Part shown: positions 6,500 to 14,343 of the stretch, one piece after another
How positions within the stretch are numbered: the first letter of the stretch is position 1
Layout: the number at the start of each line of letters is the position of its first letter
NCBI GenBank assembly: GCA_903921725.1
Contig: CAIXRA010000003.1
Coordinates: 1-39,427, forward strand
Direction of reading: 5' to 3'
From: an uncultured Lentisphaerota bacterium
GTDB lineage: Bacteria; Verrucomicrobiota; Lentisphaeria; Oligosphaerales; CAITYL01
DNA length: 39,427 nucleotides
Made by a program: the position numbers and the translations under genes
The notes under the pieces: model-generated
What the model was told of the DNA's origin: nothing
Database searches by the model: none
The model's input: only the letters and a program-made list of their open reading frames with translations

Positions 6500-7966
6500 A
6501 TGCCAAAAGTTGCAAATGTAGTAATACAATTGGATCCCGGATCGAAAACGGCGCTGGCGGAGCAGATCGCCGCCGGCATCCGCGCCCGGATGCGGGATGG
6601 ATCGCTGGCGTCGCCGGCGAAGCTGCCCCCGTCCCGCACGCTGGCCAAACGCCTCGGCGTGAACCCCGCCACCGTCGCCGCCGCCTACCGCCGGCTCGTC
6701 GCCGGAGGCTGGGTCGAGGCCCGTGTCGGCAGCGGCACCTACGTCGCCCCGCAGCTCGACATCCCCGGGGCCGGCCTGCATGCCGTACGGCGTGCGGGAA
6801 AGGCCGCCGGGGATGCGCCGCCGGGCGGCCGCGGAGCGGCGGATGTTGCGGAAATCTTCCCCACCGCCGTGCTCAAACGCATCATCGGGCACATCCTTGA
6901 CCGCGAGGGTGCCGGCGCGTTCGGCCCCACTGGCGTTGCCGGGCATCCGCCGCTCCTGGACGAACTGCGCGGCTATCTGCGCGGAAACGGCATCGAACAG
7001 GGCGGCGACGAGCTGGTCATCTTCTCCGGCGCGCAGCAGGGGTTGAGCGTCATCGTCCAGGCGCTGCTCCGCCGCGACGACTGGGTCGTGGTCGAGCGCC
7101 CCACCTACCCCGGCATTCTGCGTTTGCTCCAGCGGAGCGGCGCCCGCGTCGAGGCGGTGGATCTGCTGCCGGACGGTGGTCCGGATCTGCTCGCGCTCGA
7201 ACGCCTCTTCCGCACGCGCCCGATCCGTCTTTTCTACGGCATGCCGGTGTACCAGAACCCGACCGGCGCCTGCTATCCGCCGGCGGCGCGGAAAAAACTG
7301 CTGGAGCTGTGCGCGAAGCACGGCGTCACCCTGCTCGAAGACGACTCGCAGAGCGACCTCGACTTCGGCAACGGTATTTTCCGGCCGCTGCGGGCGGAGG
7401 TTTCAACGGGTGCGACTACGAAGCGCCTGACAGGCAAACGCGCAACACGCAACGCGCAACACGAAACGGCCGAAATCATTTACCTGAAGAGCTTTTCGCG
7501 CCTCCTGATGCCGGGGTTCCGGCTCGGCTTCTGCCTGGCGCCACCGCGCGTGGCGGCGCGGCTGCGCAGCGTGAAGGAGGAGGCCGACCTCTTCTCCTCC
7601 GGCTTCTTCCAGCGCGTGCTGCACCTGTTCCTGCACCACGGTTACTTCCGCGAGCATCTGGCACGCCTGCAGGAATTTGAGGCGGCACGCTTCAACGGCG
7701 CGGTCATGCGGGTCGAAAAGGAACTGCTGCCACGCGGGTTCCGCTGGGTGCGGCCGCAGGGCGGTCCGCGGCTCTGGCTCCAGCTTCCGGCGGGCGTGGA
7801 CGGCGCGGCGTTTTTTGCGGAGTCCGCACGGCTCGGGCTGCCGGTGAAGCCCGGTGCGGAGTTCGCGCCGGACGGTTCGGCCGCCGACTGGTTCGCCCTC
7901 GAAACCTCTGATCTCGACGGCCGCCCCGGCGCGGAGCTCGCCCGCGCGCTGGCCGGGATGGTGTAG
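6500..7966 (+). CDS. pdxR: MocR/PdxR-family regulator (wHTH plus aminotransferase-like domain), PLP lysine replaced
   Basis: A 488-residue GntR-type regulator. Residues 1-85 are the winged helix (ALAEQIAAGIRARM, LPPSRTLAKRLGVNPATVA, GGWVEARVGSGTYVAP). Residues 115-488 form a fold-type I aminotransferase domain with FSGAQQGLSVI, QNPTG and LLEDDS. At the PLP-binding motif the sequence is YLKSFSRLLMPGFRLGF: Arg334 sits where the Schiff-base Lys (SFSK) is expected. An insertion of about 25 residues (about 300-324, KRLTGKRATRNAQHETA), encoded by a 7-bp period repeat, lies just before that motif. Divergence from pdxS points to PLP-biosynthesis control. The gene symbol is by context. No clear ribosome site precedes the ATG. 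Confidence 0.85.
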   Translation: MPKVANVVIQLDPGSKTALAEQIAAGIRARMRDGSLASPAKLPPSRTLAKRLGVNPATVAAAYRRLVAGGWVEARVGSGTYVAPQLDIPGAGLHAVRRAGKAAGDAPPGGRGAADVAEIFPTAVLKRIIGHILDREGAGAFGPTGVAGHPPLLDELRGYLRGNGIEQGGDELVIFSGAQQGLSVIVQALLRRDDWVVVERPTYPGILRLLQRSGARVEAVDLLPDGGPDLLALERLFRTRPIRLFYGMPVYQNPTGACYPPAARKKLLELCAKHGVTLLEDDSQSDLDFGNGIFRPLRAEVSTGATTKRLTGKRATRNAQHETAEIIYLKSFSRLLMPGFRLGFCLAPPRVAARLRSVKEEADLFSSGFFQRVLHLFLHHGYFREHLARLQEFEAARFNGAVMRVEKELLPRGFRWVRPQGGPRLWLQLPAGVDGAAFFAESARLGLPVKPGAEFAPDGSAADWFALETSDLDGRPGAELARALAGMV

Positions 7967-7971
7967 GGGCA

Positions 7972-8072
7972 TTCCCGCGCAGAGGCGCAGAGGAAGCGAA
8001 ATTCCTACCACAAAATTGAAAATTTTGTAATGAAGACGCGTTTTATTCTCCGCGTCTCCGCGCCTCTGCGCG
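7972..8072. repeat. Palindromic short-period repeat element between convergent genes
   Basis: A perfect 13-bp inverted repeat (CGCGCAGAGGCGC at 7976-7988; its complement at 8060-8072) encloses an inner hairpin ACAAAATT-gaa-AATTTTGT (8010-8028). Outer arms are built of 8-bp units (CGCAGAGG; CTCCGCGT). It sits between the convergent 3' ends of the pdxR-like gene and murG, so it may act as a bidirectional terminator. The 17-mer at 7972-7988 recurs exactly at 13632-13648. Confidence 0.75.
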
Positions 8073-8082
8073 AGGAACGGAT

Positions 8083-9348
8083 TCAGCGCGGTTTGCGAAG
8101 TTCGCCCAGCGCCATGGCGACAACTTCGCCGGCGGCGGCGGGGCGGGCCATGGCGTCGCGGAGTCGCGCGCCGCGGGCGGCGGCTGCCTGCGGATCGGCA
8201 AGCCAGGCGTTGAGGATTTTTAAAAGCGTTTCCGGCGTGGCCTGGGGCTGTGGCAGGAGGATGGCGGCGTCGTTGCGCGCCGCGATGCGGGCGTTGGCGG
8301 TCTGGTGGTCGTCGGCGGCGCTGGGGAGCGGGATCAGCGCGGCCGGGACACCGAAGAGCGCGAGTTCGGAAATCGTGGAGCTGCCGGCGCGGCAGAGGAC
8401 CAGGCTGGCGGCGCGGTAGGCGGAAGCCATGTCGGTTTCGCTGCGTTTGACGGTGGCCTGGACGCCGAGCCGCTCGTAGCGCTCGCGGAGCGCGGCGTTG
8501 TCCTCTTGGCCGGTGAGGTGGATGAGCTGGAAGCGGTAGCGGGTTTCCTCGGGGAGCTGCGACAGCGTTTCGGCGACGAGTTCGTTGATGAAGCGCGCGC
8601 CCTGGCTGCCGCCGAAGACGAGGAGCGTCGGGGAGCCGGGGGCGAGCTTGTGCGCCGCGAGGTAGGCGGCGGAAGCCGCCGGTGTGGCGGTGTGGCGGTG
8701 TGGCGGTGTAGCGGTGGGACTAAGGGACGCGGTGGCGGTGGCAGGCGAGGAAGCGGGGGAGGTGTCCGGTGTTTCAACCGTTCCACCGTCACACTGCCAC
8801 ACCGCCACACTCTTTGCCGCTTCCACCAGTTCCGGGCGGACGGGGAAGCCGGTGACGGTGACGGGGCAGCGGACGTTTTTTTTGCCGGCCTGTTCCGGGA
8901 AGCTGGCGGCGAGGCGGCGCGCCCAGCGGGAGAGGAAGCGGTTGGCGCGGCCGGTGACGGCGTTGCCTTCGTGCAGCACGAGCGGAATCCGCAGCGAGGC
9001 GGCGGCGAGGCCGACGGGGACGCTGGCGAAGCTGCCCATGCCGAGGACGGCATCGGGTTTCAGCGCGGCGAGGTTGCGCCGGGCATCGAGGAAGGCGCGG
9101 GTGAAGCGGAAGGGGAAGAGCAGCAGGGTGCCGGGGCAGCCCGGCAGGCGCAGCGCCTCGCCGGGGACGGCATCGAACCCCGTCTTTTCGGCGACGGCGA
9201 CCTGTTCGGCGGTGTGGTGTCCGGCGATGAAGAGGGTGACGCGGCCGGTTTTGCGGAATTCACGGGCGATGGAGAGGGCGGGGAAGAAATGGCCGCCGGT
9301 GCCGCCGGTGGAGATGCAGAGATGGGGGGCGGGGGTGGTGTCGGGCAT
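8083..9348 (-). CDS. murG: MurG, lipid II-forming N-acetylglucosaminyltransferase, with low-complexity insertion
   Basis: Transfers GlcNAc from UDP-GlcNAc to lipid I on the inner face of the membrane. The start at 9348 gives MPDTTPAPHLCISTGGTGGHFFPAL with the MurG glycine-rich motif GGTGGHxxP. Further support comes from AVLGMGSFASVPVGLAA, VLHEGNAVTGRANR, LLVFGGSQGARFINELV, VLCRAGSSTISELALFG and LIPLPSAADDHQTANA. At 421 residues it is longer than the usual ~355. The excess is a Thr/Pro/Ala/His-rich insertion (about residues 180-223) between VTGFPVRPEL and the GGSQG motif, encoded by the repeat at 8681-8811. AAGG lies before the ATG. The frame remains open upstream to 9561, but that stretch is a translated 8-bp repeat and I reject it. 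Confidence 0.93.
   Translation of the reverse strand: MPDTTPAPHLCISTGGTGGHFFPALSIAREFRKTGRVTLFIAGHHTAEQVAVAEKTGFDAVPGEALRLPGCPGTLLLFPFRFTRAFLDARRNLAALKPDAVLGMGSFASVPVGLAAASLRIPLVLHEGNAVTGRANRFLSRWARRLAASFPEQAGKKNVRCPVTVTGFPVRPELVEAAKSVAVWQCDGGTVETPDTSPASSPATATASLSPTATPPHRHTATPAASAAYLAAHKLAPGSPTLLVFGGSQGARFINELVAETLSQLPEETRYRFQLIHLTGQEDNAALRERYERLGVQATVKRSETDMASAYRAASLVLCRAGSSTISELALFGVPAALIPLPSAADDHQTANARIAARNDAAILLPQPQATPETLLKILNAWLADPQAAAARGARLRDAMARPAAAGEVVAMALGELRKPR
8681..8811. repeat. In-frame short-period repeat element inside murG
   Basis: Four 8-bp units of the GGTGTGGC type (8681-8720) face an inverted set (8783-8811). The 15-mer at 8682-8696 is the exact reverse complement of 8796-8810. 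The whole is about 131 bp and lies in a loop-encoding part of murG without breaking the frame, adding about 44 residues. The inverted arms make it look like an inserted element rather than simple slippage. Confidence 0.8.
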
Positions 9349-9380
9349 GGCGGAGACCTTGAGATGGGGATGGGATTGAC

Positions 9381-9503
9381 GGAAAAACGGAAAAACGGAA
9401 AAACGGAAAAACGGAAAAACGGAAGAGCGGAAGAGTGGAAGATTGGAAGAGTGGAAGGATGGAAGGATGGAAGGATGGAAGGATGGAAGGATGGAAGGAT
9501 GAG
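9381..9503. repeat. 8-bp tandem repeat upstream of murG
   Basis: About fifteen consecutive 8-bp units drift along the tract: five AAAAACGG, then AAGAGCGG, AAGAGTGG, AAGATTGG, AAGAGTGG, then six AAGGATGG. It fills most of the gap between the small membrane protein gene and murG. Related units occur at 13721-13820 and inside the cysteine desulfurase gene at 28411-28450. Confidence 0.92.
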
Positions 9504-9564
9504 GGCGCGGAAGAAGGGGGAGGGAAGGCTGGGCAGATGGAAAAAGATTCAAAAGGCTCAACGT

Positions 9565-9960
9565 TCAACGTCCGATGGTGGATGAAGCGGGCGTGCTTTC
9601 GGGTGGCGGCGGGTTCTTCTGTTTGTCGTAATATTTCAGCAGCAGTTGTTCCGTCCGGTGACCATGCCGGGCATTCCACCATTGGTTGAGGATGATCATG
9701 GCATATGCCAGCGGCACAAAGCAGTGAAACCCCACAAAGCCGCCAAGAACAACGGCCGCATAGAATGCATCCTCGTGTCCGGGAAAAAACGAGCGTGCAA
9801 TGCTGCCGAAGGAGGCCAGCGCATGCAATGCAACAGCCGTCCAGCAGAGCAGGATGGCGACATAAAAAATGAGGAATTTTGGGTTGCGCCGGGCGCGGGC
9901 GATGCGGCGGATTTCTTCCACGCGCTCGTCGTCGGAGAGTTGTTTTTTAGGGGAGAACAT
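9565..9960 (-). CDS. Small membrane protein between ftsW and murG
   Basis: A 131-residue protein that I do not recognise. It has a charged N-terminus (SPKKQLSDDERVEEIRRIARARR), a membrane segment at about 29-51 (FLIFYVAILLCWTAVALHAL) and a hydrophobic stretch at about 64-93 that could be one or two segments (YAAVVLGGFVGFHCFVPLAY). The C-terminal tail (NARHGHRTEQLLLKYYDKQ, then Pro/Ser) is polar. GGAG lies 9 bp before the ATG. It is co-directional with ftsW upstream and murG downstream, so a role in envelope or division assembly is possible but unsupported by any motif. Confidence 0.8.
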   Translation of the reverse strand: MFSPKKQLSDDERVEEIRRIARARRNPKFLIFYVAILLCWTAVALHALASFGSIARSFFPGHEDAFYAAVVLGGFVGFHCFVPLAYAMIILNQWWNARHGHRTEQLLLKYYDKQKNPPPPESTPASSTIGR

Positions 9961-9999
9961 GGGCGTTTCTCCAGTTATGGATGCAGGGCGCCGTATCCG

Positions 10000-11490
10000 T
10001 CACGGGTTTTCGGAGAAGAGGCGCTGGGGGGTGGCGTTCGGCACGACGCAGCAGGGCTGCTGCTGGGCGGCGCGTTCGAGGCGGAGGCGTTCGGCGTGGC
10101 GGGAGACGCTGAGGAGCAGGCCGATGCCGATGCCGGAGGCCAGGACGTTGGAGCCGCCGTAGCTGACGAACGGGGCGGTGATGCCGGTGGTCGGGATGAA
10201 GCCGCTGACGACGGCGATGTTGAAGAAGGCGTGCAGTCCGAAGGAGGCGCCGATGCCGGTGCAGAGGAGGACGCCCTCCTTGTCCGCCGCCTGGGTTGCC
10301 ATCCAGAAGCAGGTGCCGACGAGGACGGTGTAGGCGGCGATGAGCAGGAGCACGGCGACGAGGCCGAGCTCCTCGCCGATGACGGCGACAATGAAGTCGG
10401 TGTGCGCCTCGGGCAGGTAGAATTTTTTCATGCGGCTTTCGGTGAAGCCGAGGCCGGTCCAGTCGCCGGAGCCCAGGGCGAGGATGGACATCCAGAGCTG
10501 GTAGCCGCCGCCGCCTTCCTTTTTGCCCGTGTCGAGGACGACGGTCTTGGCCTGGCTTTCCGGGTCGCGCCAGCTGTAGAGGAAGCGCTTGGTGCGGGCT
10601 TCGCCGAGGACGCTGGTTGCGATTTTGACGAGGGTGCCCGGGGGCTCCTGCGCCAGCGGTGCGGCGGCGGGACGGCCGTAGCCGGCGGACGCGTGGGCGG
10701 CCGGCGTTTCGTTCCGGTGGTCCGGCAGGGAGAAGAAGAAGACCGTCACGGGCACGACGGGCAGCGCCACCGCGAGGATGAGGATGACGGGGATGAACCA
10801 GCGGAGGCGGACGCCCGCGACGAAGGTGATGGCGATGACAACGCCGGCCGTGATCGTGGCGACGCTGAGGCTGCCGCCGAGGAGGATGGTGCCGGCCACG
10901 GCGACGCTGACGGCGATCGGCAGGAGGACGCCGTGGCGCAGTGTCTTGTGGAGCGCGAAAGCCCACGCGGTTAGGGGGCGCATGGAGGCTCTGGCGCTCT
11001 CCAGCGTCTCGCGGAACGAGGTGAGCCACACCCAGATTCCGCGCCCGCCCTGGGTGATGTGGCGCGCGTTTCGGCTGAAATACTGGGCCAGGAAGAGGAT
11101 GAGGCAGACCTTGACGAATTCGGAGGGCTGGATGCGGATGGGGCCGAGTTCCAACCAGCGGTAGGCGCCGTTGACCTTCTTGGTGAGGAAGGCGAGCGGG
11201 TGCAGGATGCCCTGGGGGCAGTGCAACATGTCCAGAAAATGGATGCCGGCCAGGTACGCCAAGGGGATCCAGGCCAGACATAGGAAGAGCACGGAATATT
11301 TGCAGAACAGGTGGTAATCGGTCTTCCATAGCACGAGGATGGCGACAATGGTGATGCCGACCCATCCGAGCTGTAGGTTGAGCTGGGAGGTGCCGCGGGT
11401 GGCGTAAGTGGTGGAATAAAGCATGAGCAACCCGGCCGTCACCAGCAGGAAGACGAGCGCCAGGAGGATGGTTCGCGAGAAGCGGTACAT
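10000..11490 (-). CDS. ftsW: FtsW/RodA/SpoVE-family (SEDS) peptidoglycan polymerase
   Basis: A polytopic membrane glycosyltransferase of the SEDS family that polymerises lipid II. Signature regions are IQPSEFVKVCLILFLAQY, the large extracytoplasmic loop, DFIVAVIGEELGLVAVLLL, and GFIPTTGITAPFVSYGGSN near the C-terminus. About ten membrane segments can be counted. The large loop (about residues 240-340) is longer than usual and polar. Location with murG and lepB favours FtsW over RodA. The ATG at 11490 (MYRFSRTILLALVF) is my choice. A GTG at 11562 would add 24 residues, but its AGGA abuts the codon. Neither start has a good ribosome site. Confidence 0.9.
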   Translation of the reverse strand: MYRFSRTILLALVFLLVTAGLLMLYSTTYATRGTSQLNLQLGWVGITIVAILVLWKTDYHLFCKYSVLFLCLAWIPLAYLAGIHFLDMLHCPQGILHPLAFLTKKVNGAYRWLELGPIRIQPSEFVKVCLILFLAQYFSRNARHITQGGRGIWVWLTSFRETLESARASMRPLTAWAFALHKTLRHGVLLPIAVSVAVAGTILLGGSLSVATITAGVVIAITFVAGVRLRWFIPVILILAVALPVVPVTVFFFSLPDHRNETPAAHASAGYGRPAAAPLAQEPPGTLVKIATSVLGEARTKRFLYSWRDPESQAKTVVLDTGKKEGGGGYQLWMSILALGSGDWTGLGFTESRMKKFYLPEAHTDFIVAVIGEELGLVAVLLLIAAYTVLVGTCFWMATQAADKEGVLLCTGIGASFGLHAFFNIAVVSGFIPTTGITAPFVSYGGSNVLASGIGIGLLLSVSRHAERLRLERAAQQQPCCVVPNATPQRLFSENP

Positions 11491-11604
11491 GGGAAACGTG
11501 GTCCGGGGTTCGGGTTTCGCCGCAAGGTTGTTTTCAGCCTGCCGTTCCGCGGAAGCCTGCACTCCTGTCAGACACCGGGTCGCATGCGGACGGCATGTCG
11601 GGAT

Positions 11605-11610
11605 AGTATA
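11605..11610 (-). promoter_or_regulatory. Candidate -10 element for ftsW
   Basis: TATACT on the minus strand lies about 115 bp before the chosen ftsW start, just after lepB ends. The -35 region (TTTTGC with 16 bp) is weak. It would give ftsW its own transcript in addition to readthrough from lepB. Confidence 0.4.
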
Positions 11611-11658
11611 ACGCGGCGGCCGGCGTGCAAAAGGCGGCCCCCGAAAAGAAATCGCCGG

Positions 11659-12927
11659 CTACGGGATCGTCGGCGGGGTGGGGCCGATCTTCGGGTCGGG
11701 TTCGGCGCGGTCGGTGAGCCCCCAGCGGCGGGAGAGCGGCCACCAGCAGACGGCGGCGCGGCCGACGAGGTTTTTGCGTGGGACGACCCCCCATACGCGA
11801 CTGTCGGCGCTGCGCTCGCTGTTGTCGCCGAGCATGAAATATTCGTCCGGGCCGAGCTTCACGGGGTCTTTCGCGGTGCAGGCACTATCGAGGTGCCGGG
11901 AGGCGGAGTCGATGTGGCAGTAGCCGCGGTAGCCGCCCGTGAGGCTGTAGAGCCTTGGATAGGCGGGGGAGGCGGAGCCGTCCATGAGGCGGAACGCCGT
12001 TTCGCCGGCGGGCTTGATGTAGAGCCGGCGGTCCTTGATGTACAGCTCGTCGCCCGGAAGGCCGGCGAGGCGCTTGATGTAGAAACGGCCGCGGAAGTCG
12101 TAGTCGGGGCGGATGTCATCGGTCATGAAGACGGTGATGTCGCCTCGCCGCGGTTCGCGGAAGTAGAAGCTGGTGCGGTCCACGAAGAGGTGGTCGCCGG
12201 ATTCCAGGGCGCCGGTGAGGCGGCGGGCGGCCTGCGGGCTGCGCGTCCGGTCCATGGCGGCCTCGGCGTAGGCAATCACGTCACCCGGTTCCCCGGGGAG
12301 GCGGGCGGCAATCCTGCCGTCCAGAATGAGGTTGGAGTTGGGGAAGAACGGGAAGGATGGCGCCGGCGTGGCGTGGACGGAATAGGCGGAGGGCAGTTCG
12401 ATATCGACATACCGCCGCGAGTAGTGCAGGAAATCCAGCAGTTTGCGGAGGGGGGAGGTCGGGATTTGCTCCGGCGTCAGCGGGGTGAAATGGATGCCGT
12501 AGAGGGTGGGCTGCATGCTGCCGGTGGGGATCTTGAACGGCTGCAGCAGGAGGCTGCGCGCGGCGAAGGCCAGCGAGAAGGCGACGACGATGACCTCCAT
12601 GTACTCGCGTGCGGTGGCGGACTTTGGCGGCGGGGCGATGGAATCCCACTGGTTCTGCGTGTCCAGGAGCACCTTTTTCGCGGCGGCTGATTCCTTGGCG
12701 GTGAGGGCGGCGGTGAGGGCGGCGGCGGTTTCGGCGATGCGTCCGGCCTGCGCGGGGGCGAGCTGGTCGCGGTTGACCTTGGCGTAGTGCGCAAGGGCGC
12801 GGAGCGCCTCCTTCAGCCCCATGCGCACGCCGGCGAGCTTGGAGCAGAGATGCCGGCGCAGGATGCCGCCGAAGAGGATGTACAGCAGGAACAGATCAAA
12901 AAGGACAATCCAAAGGGTGGTCGGCAT
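11659..12927 (-). CDS. lepB: Signal peptidase I (LepB) with long N-terminal extension
   Basis: A membrane serine protease that removes Sec/Tat signal peptides. The catalytic Ser is S137 in PTGSMQPTL and the general base is K285 in FYIKRLAGLPGDEL. The C-terminal box is GDNSERSADSRVWG. At 422 residues it is much longer than a minimal enzyme. It has an N-terminal membrane segment (5-23), about 85 residues of Ala-rich, probably coiled-coil sequence, a second hydrophobic segment (about 109-124) just before the Ser, and a ~145-residue region between Ser and Lys. No Shine-Dalgarno is obvious. The marC stop is 16 bp upstream, so the two are probably co-transcribed. Confidence 0.94.
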   Translation of the reverse strand: MPTTLWIVLFDLFLLYILFGGILRRHLCSKLAGVRMGLKEALRALAHYAKVNRDQLAPAQAGRIAETAAALTAALTAKESAAAKKVLLDTQNQWDSIAPPPKSATAREYMEVIVVAFSLAFAARSLLLQPFKIPTGSMQPTLYGIHFTPLTPEQIPTSPLRKLLDFLHYSRRYVDIELPSAYSVHATPAPSFPFFPNSNLILDGRIAARLPGEPGDVIAYAEAAMDRTRSPQAARRLTGALESGDHLFVDRTSFYFREPRRGDITVFMTDDIRPDYDFRGRFYIKRLAGLPGDELYIKDRRLYIKPAGETAFRLMDGSASPAYPRLYSLTGGYRGYCHIDSASRHLDSACTAKDPVKLGPDEYFMLGDNSERSADSRVWGVVPRKNLVGRAAVCWWPLSRRWGLTDRAEPDPKIGPTPPTIP

Positions 12928-12943
12928 GGTGGGGTGTTCCGTT

Positions 12944-13552
12944 TCAGTGGGTGGCGGGCGGCATGAGCTGGCGGAACGCCGTCAGCAGCATTTGGACGGA
13001 GAGGATGACCAGGATCATGCCGGTCAGTTTCTGGAGGCCGGACGCCAGGCGGCGGTCCAGCTTGCGTGTCATGGCTGTGGAGGTGAGGAGAACGGCGGCG
13101 GCGGCGCCCCAGGCCAGAAGGACGGCCAGCGTCCAGTCCAGGCGGCGGCCCGGTTCGCTTCCCGAGAGGAGCAGGACGGTGGCGATGGCGGAGGGGCCAG
13201 CCAGCAGCGGCGTCGCCAGCGGAACGATCAGCGGCTCGCCCCCGGGGGTGCCGCTCCAGATCCCCTCCTTGGGCGGAAAGATGATGCGCAGTGCGACCAG
13301 GAACAGGATGATGCCGCCGGCGGTGCGGATGGCGAGCGTCTCCACGTTCATGACGCCCAGAATCCAGTGTCCGCAGCCGAGGAACGCCAAGAGGATGCCG
13401 AGGGCGATGAGGAGTTCGCGGACCAGCACGCGCAGACGCCTCGCGGGTGCCACGGGCTCGAGGATGGTCATGAACGAGAGCGAGTTCCCGATGGGGTCCA
13501 TGACCAGGAGAAGTGCGATGGCGGCGGATGTGATCGTCATGTGGGGGCTCAT
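12944..13552 (-). CDS. MarC-family integral membrane protein
   Basis: About 202 residues with six predicted membrane segments. Family hallmarks are LLLVMDPIGNSLSFM near the start, AGGIILFLVALRIIF and VPLATPLLAGPSAIATVLLL in the second half. The transport substrate of MarC/YhgN proteins is not established. The start is uncertain: 13552 (MSPHMTI), 13540 (MTITSAA) and 13576 (MVIRHKK) are all in frame and none has a clear ribosome site. It is first in the minus-strand run leading to lepB. Confidence 0.88.
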   Translation of the reverse strand: MSPHMTITSAAIALLLVMDPIGNSLSFMTILEPVAPARRLRVLVRELLIALGILLAFLGCGHWILGVMNVETLAIRTAGGIILFLVALRIIFPPKEGIWSGTPGGEPLIVPLATPLLAGPSAIATVLLLSGSEPGRRLDWTLAVLLAWGAAAAVLLTSTAMTRKLDRRLASGLQKLTGMILVILSVQMLLTAFRQLMPPATH

Positions 13553-13720
13553 CGATTTTTTATGCCGGATGACCATGGCCGGCCGGATAACATAACCCTA
13601 CTTCGGGGGCGTGCTACGGGGGCACGGCTGTTTCCCGCGCAGAGGCGCCGGCTCATTCTAAACGGCGGGTGGACGGGGCGGGCTTCCGGCCCGGCGGCGC
13701 GGAGGAACGGCAAGGTTCGA

Positions 13721-13820
13721 ACGCGGAAACGGAAAGAAGCGGGAAAGAGACGGAAGAACGGAAGAACGGAAAGGTGGAAGATGCGGAAAGGTGGAAGATG
13801 CGGAAAGGTGGAAGAATGGC
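13721..13820. repeat. 8-9 bp period tandem repeat upstream of rpsP
   Basis: Irregular units GGAAGAAC, GGAAAGGT and GGAAGATGC alternate for about 100 bp. They are of the same type as the tract upstream of murG and the insertion in the cysteine desulfurase gene. Confidence 0.85.
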
Positions 13821-13939
13821 GGCGGCCCTGTGGAAGAGTGAGGGGCAGTCGGTCGTGAAAGCCGCTGATTTGGCCCCGGCGCGCAGGCTGTCATTGCCAT
13901 GCGGACGGGTTGCCCGCCACATTTCTTTGGCATTCGGAG

Positions 13940-13968
13940 TTGTCATGCGAGTGGGCGGCGTTTATAGT
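13940..13968 (+). promoter_or_regulatory. Sigma70-type promoter of the rpsP operon
   Basis: TTGTCA (13940-13945), a 17-bp spacer, then TATAGT (13963-13968). Transcription would start near 13975, leaving a leader of about 84 nt before the rpsP ATG. Confidence 0.75.
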
Positions 13969-14058
13969 ATGACGTTTTATTTTTTCTTGGCACCGGGCCG
14001 ACGCAGTTGTCGGGTACGGGGAGCCGGGACGGTTCATCCCAGGCAGTACGGAGTCGTC

Positions 14059-14316
14059 ATGTCGGTCAAGATCAGATTGCGCAGAACCGGGAAGATCAAT
14101 CAACCCGCCCACCGGATCGTGGTCACGGATATCCGTTCACCGCGCGACGGCAGCTTCATCGAGTGCATCGGGTTTTACGACCCGCGGCACGAGACGGAGA
14201 ACATTGACCTAGCCCGCGTGGACTACTGGATCAGCAAGGGTGCCAAGGCGAGCGACACCGTCGCGGCCATCACCAAGCGTGCCCGTGAGGGCAAGATCCC
14301 GGGTGCCGTGAAGTAA
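14059..14316 (+). CDS. rpsP: 30S ribosomal protein S16
   Basis: An 85-residue small-subunit protein. The N-terminus MSVKIRLRRTGKINQPAHRI and the segments GSFIECIGFYDPR and DLARVDYWISKGAKASDTVA are diagnostic. GGAG 5 bp upstream fixes the start at 14059. It is the first gene of the rpsP-khpA-trmD-rplS cluster. Confidence 0.97.
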   Translation: MSVKIRLRRTGKINQPAHRIVVTDIRSPRDGSFIECIGFYDPRHETENIDLARVDYWISKGAKASDTVAAITKRAREGKIPGAVK

Positions 14317-14343
14317 ATTTCCTGGCCGGATTGGAACATTTCC

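Larger units (their letters stand above)
13553..14058. other. Intergenic region between divergent marC and rpsP, largely repeats
   Basis: A gap of about 500 bp. It holds the 17-mer shared with 7972-7988 (here 13632-13648), a run of 8-9 bp units (GGAAGAAC, GGAAAGGT, GGAAGATGC) at 13721-13820, and the rpsP promoter. The frame that can be read through it into rpsP is a translated repeat and not a gene extension. Confidence 0.8.

Noticed and set aside
9349..9561. N-terminal extension of murG by 71 residues
   Set aside because: The added sequence is a translated octamer repeat (FPFFRFSVFPFFR type); the glycine-rich MurG N-terminus follows the ATG at 9348 with an AAGG upstream.
8305..9585. Long plus-strand ORF antisense to murG
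   Set aside because: Gly/Ala/Glu-rich shadow of a high-G+C gene; the opposite strand has clear MurG motifs.
13669..14058. rpsP extended upstream by 130 residues
   Set aside because: The extension is repeat-derived and crosses a clear promoter; S16 begins at MSVKIRLRR with GGAG before it.
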